NCBI GenBank assembly: GCA_012931725.1
Contig: CM022946.1
Span: 48,973,893 to 49,037,892 of the forward strand
Origin: Litsea cubeba
Taxonomy: Eukaryota; Streptophyta; Magnoliopsida; Laurales; Lauraceae
Length of the DNA stretch: 64,000 bases
Direction of reading: 5' to 3'
Shown piece by piece: positions 41,401-49,925 of the stretch. The notes under the pieces were generated by a model, which worked only from the letters and a program-made list of their open reading frames with translations, was not told the DNA's origin and searched no databases. Position 1 is the first letter of the stretch. Each line of letters starts with the position of its first letter. A program made the translations under genes and the position numbers.

Positions 41401-44226
41401 GCTGGTCATGACCGAATGAGCTTCCTCGACGCCTACCGAGGCTATCATCAGATCCCTCTCTATGGGCCCGACGAGGAGAAAACATCATTCATCACCCCCC
41501 GCGGCACTTACTGCTATAGAGTAATGCCCTTCGGGCTGAAGAACGCGGGGGCGACCTATCAGCGCCTCGTCACGAAGATGTTCCAGGCCCAGCTCGGCCA
41601 AACGGTGGAGGTGTATATCGACGACATGGTCGTCAAATCTGTGCGCTCCAGCGACCACCTGGTAGATCTCGGCCAAGTCTTTGACATCCTTCGCGCCTAC
41701 AAGCTCAAGCTCAACGCTTCCAAGTGCGCCTTCGGCGTAGCCTCTGGCAAGTTTCTCGGCAGCTTGGTGACGCGGAGGGGGATAGAGGCCAATCCAGACC
41801 AGATCACCGCCATCCAGGACATCCAGAGTCCCTCCACCACAAAGGAAGTTCAAAAGCTTACGGGAATGGCCGCCGCACTCAATCGCTTCATCAGCCGCTC
41901 ATCAGATAAGTGCAGGCCTTTTTTCCAGCTTTTGAGGAAAAATTTGAAGTTCCAATGGACCCCCGAGTGCGACCAGGCATTGGCCGCACTCAAAACTTAT
42001 TTGATGTCACCCCCATTACTCTCCACCCCGACTCGGGGGGAGATTCTGTATTTATACCTAGCAGTCTCGGATCACGCAGTGAGCTCCGTCCTCATCAGGG
42101 AGGACGAGGGAGTTCAAAAGCCGATCTATTACACGAGCAAGACCCTGCTCGATGCAGAGACCAGGTACCTTCTGTTGGAGAAGCTTGCGTTGGCTCTTGT
42201 CACCGCCTCCCGCAAGCTCTCCCATTATTTTCAATCCCACACTATTGTGGTGATCACGGAGCACCCACTCCGTTCCTTGTTCAAGAAAGCTGACTTTTCA
42301 GGGCGCATATCAAAGTGGGCAGTTGAATTGGGGCAGTATGACATACAGTACCGTCCCCGAACTGCAATCAAAGCCCAGATTCTGGCAGACTTCATAGTCG
42401 AATTCGCCTGCCACAACCAGGCTCAGACCCAGCTCGGCACGGCACTGGGGGGCACAGGGCAAGAGCCAGCAGAAACAGAAGTCCAGCAGTCTCCCACCTC
42501 GGCATGGAGGATCTTTGTCGACGGGTCGTCCACCTCCAAGAGAGCTGGCGCCGGCATAGTTCTCCAATCGCCAGAAGGACTGGTCATAGAGCAGGCTTTC
42601 ACCCTCGACTTCAAAGCAACGAACAATGAGGCAGAGTACGAAGCACTGATCGCAGGGCTGAACAGCGCCCGAGTCCTCGGAGCCCAGCACCTGGAAATCT
42701 TCAGCGATTCTCAACTGGTAACTAGCCAGCTCGCTGGAGACTACCAGGCCAGGGACGACAGGATGGCGGCCTACTTAGCCCTGGCAAAAAAGCTACTCTC
42801 CCAATTCCAGAAAGCCGAGGTCAGGCAGATCTCCCGAGATACCAACACGCACGCCGATGCGCTTGCAAACCTGGCCTCCGCTGTTGAAGCAGGAAAGAAG
42901 AGGACCATCGAGGTCGGGTCAGTATCAAGGTCAAGTCTAGAGCTCCAGTCATCTCGGCTTGTCCTCTGTGCTGACCTCGGCCCCAGCTGGATGGATCCAA
43001 TCGTTGCCTACCTGAAGGATGACCAGCTCCCCGAGGACAAGACTGAAGCCCACAAAATCAGGCTCAAGGCAGCCCGCTTTTGGCTCTCTCCAGAAGGCAA
43101 ACTCTACAGGAAGTCCTTCACAGGCCCGTACCTCCAATGCGTCCACCCGTCCAAGGTGGACGACTTCCTGTACGAGATCCATGAAGGAATCTGCGGCAGC
43201 CATATAGGAGGCCGCTCGTTGGCCTACAGGGCAATCAGCCAGGGTTACTGGTGGCCCTACATGCAGAAGGACGCCCAGGTCTACGCCAGAAAATGCGAGA
43301 AATGCCAGAAGTTCTCCCACTCCCTCCATCAGCCAGCGCAAGATCTGAGCCCCCTCTCCAGTCCATGGCCCTTCGCTCAATGGGGCCTGGACATTGTGGG
43401 GCCCCTTCACCGAGCTCCAGGGAACAAAAGATGGCTGATAGTGGCTACGGACTACTTCACCAAGTGGATAGAGGCTGAACCGTTGTCTTCCATCACGGAC
43501 AGGGACTCCAGGAACTTCGTCTGGAAAAACATCCTCACGAGGTTCGGCATCCCCCGGACCCTGATTTCAGATAACGGGACTCAGTTCGATTCCAAATCCT
43601 TCAGAGATTTCTGCCAAGAGCATGGCATCAGAAACCATTACTCCACCCCGGCATATCCACAGAGTAATGGCCAGGCAGAAATCTCCAACAAAGTGATCCT
43701 GGATGGCCTGAAGAAGCGACTGGACAAGGCAAAGGGCAGATGGACAGAAGAGCTTCCGAGCGTGCTGTGGGCCTATCGAACAACTCCAAGGAGGTCCACT
43801 TCGGCGACACCATTCTCTCTGGCCTACGGTATGGAGGCGGTCATTCCCCTGGAAATCGGCCTCCCTACCCTGAGGACAGAGCTGGTCGATCAAGGCCGAA
43901 ATGAGACGAACCTGGCAATGGAGCTGGAGCTAGCGGACGAACGACGAGAAGCTGCCGCCCTGAGACTAACCGACTATCAGCAGCGGTTAGCCAGGGCATA
44001 CAATCAAAATGTCAAGGAAAGAAGGTTCACCACGGGAGAGCTCGTTTTAAAGAAGACCCTGCCAGCTGACAGAGAACCAAATGAGGGGAAGCTTGCCCCG
44101 AACTGGCACGGCCCATACAGAGTGGTTTCACTGGCAGGAAAGTCAGCCTACAAGCTCGAAGACTTGGATGGCAAGCCATTGCCGAGACCGTGGAATGCAT
44201 CTCATTTGAAGAAGTTTTATTTCTAA
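38425..44226 (+). CDS. gag-pol: T3 Gag-Pol polyprotein
   Basis: The first suitable ATG is 38425 (MPPKAKKG); the frame is open upstream only into the LTR. 1933 residues. Order: basic, Pro-rich N-terminus with two PPQGQSRAVQ repeats; Gag domain at about 272-380 (PLKWFCSLPEQSIPSW); a knuckle-like CAFHKGNGHKTEEC near 540; protease VDSGSSSEVLYYD near 690; RT with RVCVDFTDLNRACPKD and YIDD (about 1065); first RNase H (about 1206-1325); extra RNase H at about 1360-1490 (FVDGSS, NNEAEYEAL, FSDSQL, THADALANLAS); integrase zinc domain (HEGICGSHIGG, CEKCQ) and core D, D, E (GLDIVGP, SDNGTQF, NGQAEI). It ends PWNASHLKKFYF. All domains are complete, with no stops or frameshifts. The products act in virus-like particles and in nuclear integration. 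Confidence 0.97.
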   Translation: MPPKAKKGVESSGAALALPPPPTEVPPQGQSRAVQDTTPAEVPPQGQSRAVQGTTAGEGRLGSQPFVEIPFQEGVETSLSADEVPPPGRDEHQHQRPRKDKAVAVGETRHAQPPKEAPEAALLQKQLRKQERMIRKLQQQLKAVQTASLREVSEPQGKKKGAPSKATQPPREDLRHHLDQKRGQIRDEGSSNSRSHHSRDGRTHSHHSPSRPKRKSRAQTPEEDDEQEWFDKRVRRALQHNLDMRDQKQLCGHTDLGGSPFTKEIERTPLPRKFSVPRFIPYDGLSDPSAHLRHFSQKMSIWGNEGHLNCKIFSSSLGDLPLKWFCSLPEQSIPSWKELQLSFLKKFQAYTVVPKKEGDLIALRMKQGETIAKFTHRFWAIYSQIEGAREGISVYAFQHALIPGSDLRKDLAGDTPESMSELMSRVKRFIAREEDEIRAKDRDGHPEPEQKNSQPRQRGGRPSQKQESKRDWASSSTKPSSSRSGGNWKPRPPSNAGQSVNVVFKEPIYRILAKIKSKPFFKYPPPMKYEPSEGARSKLHCAFHKGNGHKTEECRTLQWYLEKLAKEGHIPEFIKEGDAGGSEGRAHQSTAPAPDSEDSEKIINVIHLASSAPASSSRGSSQTRAEARRASHEKEVMKADLAPASKKARRDKPAISFSDRDLEGVQVPHNDPLLLTMKLRDFTVKRILVDSGSSSEVLYYDCFKRMKLSEADLTEVRAPLLGLSATPVYPKGRITLETQVGGASVTADFLVVDAPSPYNVILGRTWLHKLEAVPSSFHQKLKFVHENEEGKLEVVTVKGDQQQARQCVLAAVPAVKEPERVNLAEFEKGLDEIGRDPEKKSIEDLAEVRLDPADPDRFFLIGTQLSDEERAELSRFLMQNVDVFAWNPSEMPGVDPEVMCHKLNVDPDHKPVVQKARRTGLQQTDAVVEEVDNLLKAGAIREVQYPVWLANTVVVKKKTGKWRVCVDFTDLNRACPKDSFPLPKIDQLIDATAGHDRMSFLDAYRGYHQIPLYGPDEEKTSFITPRGTYCYRVMPFGLKNAGATYQRLVTKMFQAQLGQTVEVYIDDMVVKSVRSSDHLVDLGQVFDILRAYKLKLNASKCAFGVASGKFLGSLVTRRGIEANPDQITAIQDIQSPSTTKEVQKLTGMAAALNRFISRSSDKCRPFFQLLRKNLKFQWTPECDQALAALKTYLMSPPLLSTPTRGEILYLYLAVSDHAVSSVLIREDEGVQKPIYYTSKTLLDAETRYLLLEKLALALVTASRKLSHYFQSHTIVVITEHPLRSLFKKADFSGRISKWAVELGQYDIQYRPRTAIKAQILADFIVEFACHNQAQTQLGTALGGTGQEPAETEVQQSPTSAWRIFVDGSSTSKRAGAGIVLQSPEGLVIEQAFTLDFKATNNEAEYEALIAGLNSARVLGAQHLEIFSDSQLVTSQLAGDYQARDDRMAAYLALAKKLLSQFQKAEVRQISRDTNTHADALANLASAVEAGKKRTIEVGSVSRSSLELQSSRLVLCADLGPSWMDPIVAYLKDDQLPEDKTEAHKIRLKAARFWLSPEGKLYRKSFTGPYLQCVHPSKVDDFLYEIHEGICGSHIGGRSLAYRAISQGYWWPYMQKDAQVYARKCEKCQKFSHSLHQPAQDLSPLSSPWPFAQWGLDIVGPLHRAPGNKRWLIVATDYFTKWIEAEPLSSITDRDSRNFVWKNILTRFGIPRTLISDNGTQFDSKSFRDFCQEHGIRNHYSTPAYPQSNGQAEISNKVILDGLKKRLDKAKGRWTEELPSVLWAYRTTPRRSTSATPFSLAYGMEAVIPLEIGLPTLRTELVDQGRNETNLAMELELADERREAAALRLTDYQQRLARAYNQNVKERRFTTGELVLKKTLPADREPNEGKLAPNWHGPYRVVSLAGKSAYKLEDLDGKPLPRPWNASHLKKFYF

Positions 44227-44248
44227 AGATGTAACGAACTTCGGAATC

Positions 44249-44254
44249 AATAAA
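44249..44254 (+). terminator. Possible poly(A) signal just after T3 pol
   Basis: AATAAA, 23 bases after the pol stop, in a TGTAACGAACTTCGGAATC context like a plant gene 3' end. A full-length retrotransposon RNA should end in the 3' LTR instead, so its use is doubtful. Confidence 0.35.
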
Positions 44255-44300
44255 AAGCAGCTTTTGCCTTGTCATCAATCTCTCTGGTCGACTCCGGCGA

Positions 44301-44950
44301 CACAGGCTCGACGCCTTGGAAACGGCTTCGAGTTCATACACTCAGCCTTTCCTAAAATCCCGTGTCTCAGGGCACACAGGCTCCACGCCTTGGAAACGGC
44401 TTCGAGTTCATACACTCAGCCTTTCCTAAAATTCCGTGTCTCAGGGCACACAGGCTCCACGCCTTGGAAACGGCTTCGAGTTCATACACTCAGCCTTTCC
44501 TAAAATTCCGTGTCTCAGGGCACACAGGCTCCACGCCTTGGAAACGGCTTCGAGTTCATACACTCAGCCTTTCCTAAAATTCCGTGTCTCAGGGCACACA
44601 GGCTCCACGCCTTGGAAACGGCTTCGAGTTCATACACTCAGCCTTTCCTAAAATTCCGTGTCTCAGGGCACACAGGCTCCACGCCTTGGAAACGGCTTCG
44701 AGTTCATACACTCAGCCTTTCCTAAAATCCCGTGTCTCAGGGCACACAGGCTCCACGCCTTGGAAACGGCTTCGAGTTCATACACTCAGCCTTTCCTAAA
44801 AATCCGTGTCTCAGGGCACACAGGCTCCACGCCTTGGAAACGGCTTCGAGTTCATACACTCAGCCTTTCCTAAAATTCCGTGTCTCAGGGCACACAGGCT
44901 CCACGCCTTGGAAACGGCTTCGAGTTCCTACACTCAGCCTTTCCTAAAGT
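44301..44950 (+). repeat. 74-bp tandem array, about nine copies
   Basis: CACAGGCTCCACGCCTTGG recurs every 74 bp at 44301, 44375, 44449, 44523, 44597, 44671, 44745, 44819 and 44893. The copies differ by one or a few bases (mostly near AAAAT-CCGTGTCTC). All frames stay open across it, which yields spurious repeated reading frames. It lies between pol and the antisense genes. Confidence 0.97.
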
Positions 44951-45229
44951 CTGGGTTCATAAACCCCTCAAGGCAGTCCGGCCAAGGACAGTTTTCTGGA
45001 GTCCGGGTTCATACACCCGTCAGGAGGCCATTGCCGAACTCGCTCCGCCGAGCTGAGACCAATGGAATGGGTCCATCTCGGCACAATGCATCTCGTCTCG
45101 GCCAAAGCCAGCCCTTTTGGCCAAAGTCAATGCCAGCACTCAAACACAAATCCAAGCATTCCAGAACAACGCAAAGAAAGGAGAAAAAGAACTCAAAAGC
45201 ACTGTACACAGCTTGGGTAATCAGAAAGT
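44951..45229 (+). other. T3 spacer after the tandem array
   Basis: Two short related units (GGGTTCATA-ACCC-TCA) lie at 44953 and 45005, then unique sequence. No gene is supported. Confidence 0.5.
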
Positions 45230-45812
45230 GCATTTTCATTCATTGCAAACTGCTTCGTTACAAGAAATACATAACAGAAGGAAGAGTACAGCAAGGAGGA
45301 TCGCAGTCCTCTGAAAACAGAAAATGAAGCAGAAAATAAAATGACAGAGACTCTGATCTTCACTTGACTCTTCAGGCGTCACTGACTCTTCAGGCAGAGG
45401 GCTCCTGGAGGTTCTGAGCGATCCCTGGACCCCGCTGGGCTCTGCAACACCCTCGGTGGCAGTGGGAGCGACAGAGCTTGAAGAAATCTCGCGGACCAGC
45501 AGAGCTCCAACCCGCCTTCCGTACGATGGGCGCACAGGGTCGTGTTGGACGAGAATGCGCCACCATCCCCTCGCAGCGCATCCTCACTCTGTCTGGCCAA
45601 GGGCCAGTGGCCATGGACCCGCGTTCAGAGAGCGCGCGGCCCACGGGGAATTCCTTCAGAGAGCGCGCAGGCCACGACAGCCTTCCCCCCCTCGGGGGCA
45701 ACCGTCCAACGGCGCAAGGATCTCCCCCGGATCAAGTAATCTCAGGCACCTCTCAGGCATGGTTCCTATGTTCCTTCCTTCTCCCATGGCGAGCCTGTTC
45801 CCCCTATTTATA
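45230..45812 (-). other. Possible second antisense transcription unit in T3
   Basis: On the minus strand there is a TATAAATA box at 45812-45805, then a short frame from ATG near 45788 (about 43 codons). A longer frame follows at 45535-45236 (99 codons), Ser/Glu-rich with a hydrophobic C-terminal stretch (ILLAVLFLLLCIS). The region near 45230-45260 then reads, on the minus strand, like a plant 3' end (TGTAACGAAGCAG, TGCAATGAATGAAAATG). No homology is recognised. Coding capacity is uncertain; a noncoding RNA is equally possible. Confidence 0.35.
45805..45812 (-). promoter_or_regulatory. TATA box on the minus strand, T3
   Basis: TATAAATA on the minus strand, in CCATCCTATAAATAGGGGG context. Confidence 0.45.
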
Positions 45813-45970
45813 GGATGGAGGGAGGCTCAGACTCCAAAAGGAGTTATGGGGCGAAGTCTCCCACGCGCTGTTGGGAAGGCGCGACTATTGACCAGCGAAC
45901 CCTACGGCGCCACGTGGAGACACCCGTCAGACTCCCTCGTCTGCCGCGCCACCATATTCATTGCTATTCA

Positions 45971-46096
45971 AGATCACCCAAGATACGGAGGATCAGCGCG
46001 AATACCAATGGAGATCACCCAAGATACGGAGGATCAGCGCGAATACCAATGGAGATCACCCAAAATACGGAGTATCAGCGCAAATACCAAAAAAGA
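45971..46096 (+). repeat. 42-bp tandem repeat, three copies
   Basis: GATCACCCAAGATACGGAGG starts at 45971, 46013 and, slightly changed, at 46055. Confidence 0.88.
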
Positions 46097-46280
46097 TCTT
46101 AAGGGAGCACTCTACCGAACTCAAGCAATCAAAGAACTCAAGCTTAAAAGAGAAAAGCACGGGTATTTCAGAAAACCTTCATTTGTATTAAAGTTTCAAT
46201 CATTACATTGTCCAGTAAATACAAATTGAAGGAAATTACAAATTACAAAGCAAAAGAGCAAACATCCCGAAGTCCCGAGG

Positions 46281-48381
46281 TCATGACCGGTCAGTTGCAC
46301 GGGCTGCGGCGTCAGAGGCTTCACCAGATGGACGGGCAGAGTTCGGCACCGGAAGCGGGTACGGAGGCGGCTCCCGAAAGGAGCGGTGGCCCTCCGAGAT
46401 CCCGACCTCCTTCATGCCGGCAAGCCACCCTTTCGCCCAAGCCTTATCCCTCACCACAAGAACCCTTTCCTTGTAGTGGTTGGTGACCTGCACTTTGGCA
46501 TCCTCGAATGCAGCGTCGCACTCGGATTCGAGCTTCGCCTCGGCTTCATCCGCCCTCTTGGATTCGGATTCAAGCTTCGCCTCGGCTTCATCCGCCCTCT
46601 TGGTCTCGGCTTGAAGCAGGGCCGCGTAATCGTCTCCCATCTTCGAGATGGAGACCTCGAGCTCGGCCACCTTGGTCCGCTCCGCCTCGGCCTCCTCCCT
46701 CGCCTGCTCGAGCTTCGCCGCGAATTCCTCCTCTGCTTTGGCCAACTTCTGGCTCACAGCGTCCAGGGACTCTTGCAGGCCGTTCTTCTCCACGGACAGC
46801 TCGGCAGCGTCCGCGCTGTACCTCCAGATCCTATCAGCAACGGCCATGGACTTCTGAGCCGCCTGTCAAATGAAGACGTACATGTTAGATCCAAAGAGCG
46901 TCAGACGATAAATTGCTGGTTTAGCAAAGGAAAATGAAGATTTACCACGAGGTTGGACTGCAGCATCGACAAGATCAGCTTCTGATCGCTGTACTCATCC
47001 AGCCGCTCCATGTCCCGGGGAAGGGCACAGGCTCGCCCAAGGGCCTCGAGGACCGGGAGATCGATCCTGTGAAGAATGCTGTCCTCCACCGTCATCGGCC
47101 TCCCCGACCCGAGCATGAAGCCTGGCTCCCATAACTGCGGCCCCGGCGGCAACGAGGCAGCGGCCGAGCTAGGGCCCGCATCAGTCCTCGGCATCTTCAG
47201 CGGCCGAGTTTCCTCCTGCTCGACCTCGGCTGGGGGCGAGCGTACCCCTAGGTCAACAGGGCCAGGGGGCACGGGTACCTCCACCGCCTCTGCAGGAGAA
47301 GCCACCCGAGCCCTCGGAGACGGACGCCTCGGAGAATCTACCGGCTCCTCGGGGGCTCGGACGTCCTCCACTCCAAGCGCCAAGGCCTCGAGATCCTCGA
47401 AAGACAAACGCCTGGTGTGCCTCATCCCGGATCCTGGCGAGGGAGATCGGGCAGATTGACTCGATTCCCTTCCTGAGACCTGGGGTAGTCTCGACTCTGC
47501 TAAGGAAACTAGGATTCCAGACGCTGCCCTAGCTTCAGACGACGCCCGCGAGGGCTCTGCGACCTCCGGAACGGCCCGCTCCTGACCAACCCCGGATCCG
47601 GCACCTTCACTCGGGATCGGCTCTACGGTGCCCCTCAGATACCCGCGGTACTTCGGCTCATATCCTAGCAGCGACCAAGCCGCCCTACCGTCGTGACCGC
47701 TGTACCGCTTCACCAGACGGAGCCAGGCATCGTTCCTCTTCCAGATGTATTTGGCAGCCCGTCTCCTTTCCTTCAAAGCTGCAGCAGTCAGAATCATAAG
47801 CACGGCAGAATAAAAAGAAACTTATGAAAAAAGAAAAGAAACGGAGGATGTTTACTTGGGATGGTGCCGAAGTGGCGGGGAACCTGGTAGCCTCTATCGG
47901 TGTCGGCTTCCCCAAACTCCCAGTTCCCCGAAACATATAGAAGATCGTCCCCGGCATATTTGCTCGAATCCTCCAAGTATCGGACGAAGCCGTCTCGGCC
48001 TGACTTAGCCCGGAGATAATAAGATTCCCCGGACCTGCATATGTCATAGACGTCCTCAAGATCGAAGACGCCGAAGTCGGTGCCCAGGACCTCATTCAAC
48101 TTGACCGTGCCCATCACGATCTTGAAGGCATTCGGCAGCAGTTGGCAAGGGCAGAGACGCCACTGACTAAGGCATCTCCTGAGAAGCGGATGAAGGGGGA
48201 ATCGGACCCCGCCTTCTATCACAGCCACCAGCGGAAAAGGCATCCAGCCTCCCAGAAAGGCGCGAGGGTTGTAGCCATGGGGATCAGCACCCCTGACTTG
48301 GACATCAGCAGGGATCCTAAAGGCTGACCTAAAACCCTCGATCGCTGCCTCGCTCTCTAACCAGTGGTTGTAAATCCCCAT
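46281..48381 (-). CDS. T3 antisense gene, Transposase_28-like, three exons
   Basis: Minus strand. Exon 1 48381-47856 (526 nt), exon 2 47778-46946 (833 nt), exon 3 46862-46281 (582 nt, TGA stop). Donors are GTAAAC and GTAAAT; acceptors are TGCAG and GACAG. Phases agree (1, then 0), giving 646 residues. Exon 1 carries the segment RFPLHPLLRRCLSQWRLCPCQLLPNAFK, shortened here to its landmarks RFPLHP and QLLPNA, typical of the putative plant transposon protein family Transposase_28. Exon 2 has a basic part (LKERRRAAKYIWKRNDAW) and an acidic Pro/Ser-rich part. Exon 3 is a long coiled coil with a tandem KRADEAEAKLES repeat. Antisense genes of this kind are known in Tat elements. Its role is unknown; no catalytic triad is seen. 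The 3' end probably lies near 46170. Confidence 0.82.
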
Positions 48382-48950
48382 TCCTATCCCAGTCTAAAAG
48401 CAGAGAAACCCGCAGAAGAAGAAGCAGAGCAGAAAGAACTTACGGAAGCAGAACACAGACGCTGGACAGCGAAGAGGCTCAACCTCAGCAGCGCACCACT
48501 TCTCGAATGAAGCTCCCTCACAGTAGCCTTCCCTCTTCTGACGCTCGTCTCTGATTCAGAATCGCAAACGAAGGATGGAACAGACCTCAACTGCCCTATA
48601 AATAGCAGAGAGTTCCCCCTTTTTACAGAAACCCTAATCGGGCGTGCCAAGGGGCGCCCCCCTCCTGGGATTTCGCGCGAATCATTTCGGAAATTTATTG
48701 CGCCTCCCTGAAGCGGCGCGCAAATCATTTCAAAAATTGATTGCGCCCCTGACGAAACGGCGCGTACGACCTCGAAGAGACAGACAACCAGCCCAGGAAC
48801 GACACGTGGAACCGTCGAACTGTCTTCAGCATTGAATATCACCTCGAACATCCAAAGCGACAGCGAGTCAGGGCCGAAAGAAGATCTCCTACAAATAGAC
48901 CCGGCACATAGCTCCCGACCTCACGGCACTGACGTTCTACGCGAGCTCAG
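48382..48950 (+). other. T3 region between the antisense gene start and the polypurine tract
   Basis: Promoter-like sequence for the antisense gene. Two diverged copies of GGCGCG-AAATCATTTC--AAATT-ATTGCGCC occur at about 48670-48750. No further gene is supported. Confidence 0.5.
48596..48603 (-). promoter_or_regulatory. Possible TATA box of the T3 antisense gene
   Basis: TATTTATA on the minus strand (CTATAAATAG on the + strand), about 215 bases upstream of ATG 48381. A GTAAGT donor at about 48443 and TTTTAG near 48396 could mark a short 5' UTR intron. Confidence 0.35.
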
Positions 48951-48962
48951 AAGCTAGGGGGC
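48951..48962 (+). promoter_or_regulatory. T3 polypurine tract
   Basis: AAGCTAGGGGGC three bases before the 3' LTR start. Confidence 0.75.
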
Positions 48963-48965
48963 AAT

Positions 48966-49920
48966 TGTGTGGGGAAATTCCCAGAGCTACAGGATTAGGC
49001 TAATCACAGCCATCATACGGGGCTAAACATTCTCACGTGCCATCCGCGTGCCATCCGCGTGGCACCGGTCTCATCCCGGCTACCAGGGCAGAGGCCTTGG
49101 CCGACATCATACATCTCCAGGCCGCAAGCGCCGAACTGGATCACCTCGGGCATCATCTCGGCAGAGAGTCCACATCGGCAAGGCCACCCCGGACGCTATC
49201 TCCACAGATAACCCTGCCTCGGCTAAAGCCACCTCGGCTGAAGAAGCCAGAACAGTAACCGAAGCGAGAAAGAACCTTCGCCTAGACCCCTCATCCCCCA
49301 CGTCACCAGACACGTGGAAGGATAGGGTCACGATCTAGTGGGACAGACACGACGTCCAGCCGCCCACTATCTTCGCCAGATCGCCACGTGGCAGCATCCA
49401 GCGGCTGAGGCCACATCAGGGCAAGGCCCGAGGGCAGATCCGCTGGTATTCCTACCGCCAAAGGCGCCCAACACAATCTGGCCCAACAAGACATGCATTT
49501 AATGCAATGTGGGCTGACCCGACTGGCATTAAATGCTGAGTGGGCCGGATTAGACCGCATTTATTACTTTGTGGGCTGATCATGACTTCTCAGTCAGATC
49601 ATGGGACCCACACCCAGATATTCTCTGAGAGATACGATCCATCCCTCTATAAATAGACCTTCAAACACCATGCAAGGTACGCACATCCCATACACAGAGC
49701 CCCTACTCTGTCTCTCTTCCTCCTCTCCTTCCATTGTTCCAGTCCATACACTGACTTTGGCATCGGAGAGCCTTGCGCCGCTCAGGCCAGGGTCCTCTGA
49801 CTGTTTGCTACTCCTTTTCAGGCTCTCGGACGGCATCCAGACATCTCAGACACCATCATCTTCACGGATAAGTCCTGTAAGGCACCCTCTTATTGTGGGT
49901 CATAATTTTCTGCACCTACA
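48966..49920 (+). repeat. T3 3' LTR
   Basis: 955 bp, identical by eye to 37381-38335; TATA box at 49648-49655. Confidence 0.97.
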
Positions 49921-49925
49921 CACGG
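49921..49925 (+). repeat. T3 target-site duplication (right)
   Basis: CACGG, identical to 37376-37380. Confidence 0.92.

Larger units (their letters stand above)
37381..49920 (+). mobile_element. Element T3: young, apparently intact Tat-like Gypsy retrotransposon
   Basis: 12.54 kb with 955-bp LTRs that look identical, a TSD of CACGG, a primer site, one open gag-pol frame with two RNase H domains, a 74-bp tandem array, antisense genes and a polypurine tract. Identical LTRs and an unbroken polyprotein indicate a very recent insertion, possibly by a copy able to move by itself. It sits inside the LINE, and the LINE sequence reads on across the TSD. Confidence 0.97.

Noticed and set aside
44301..44950. 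CRISPR-like or protein-repeat array
   Set aside because: Units are head-to-tail 74-bp copies with no unique spacers, and the repeated reading frames exist only because the unit has open frames. It is a tandem repeat in a plant element.
48384..48851. 155-codon minus-strand frame upstream of the T3 antisense gene
   Set aside because: It overlaps the putative promoter and 5' UTR of the antisense gene and has no recognisable domain; Ser/Val-rich text of chance type.
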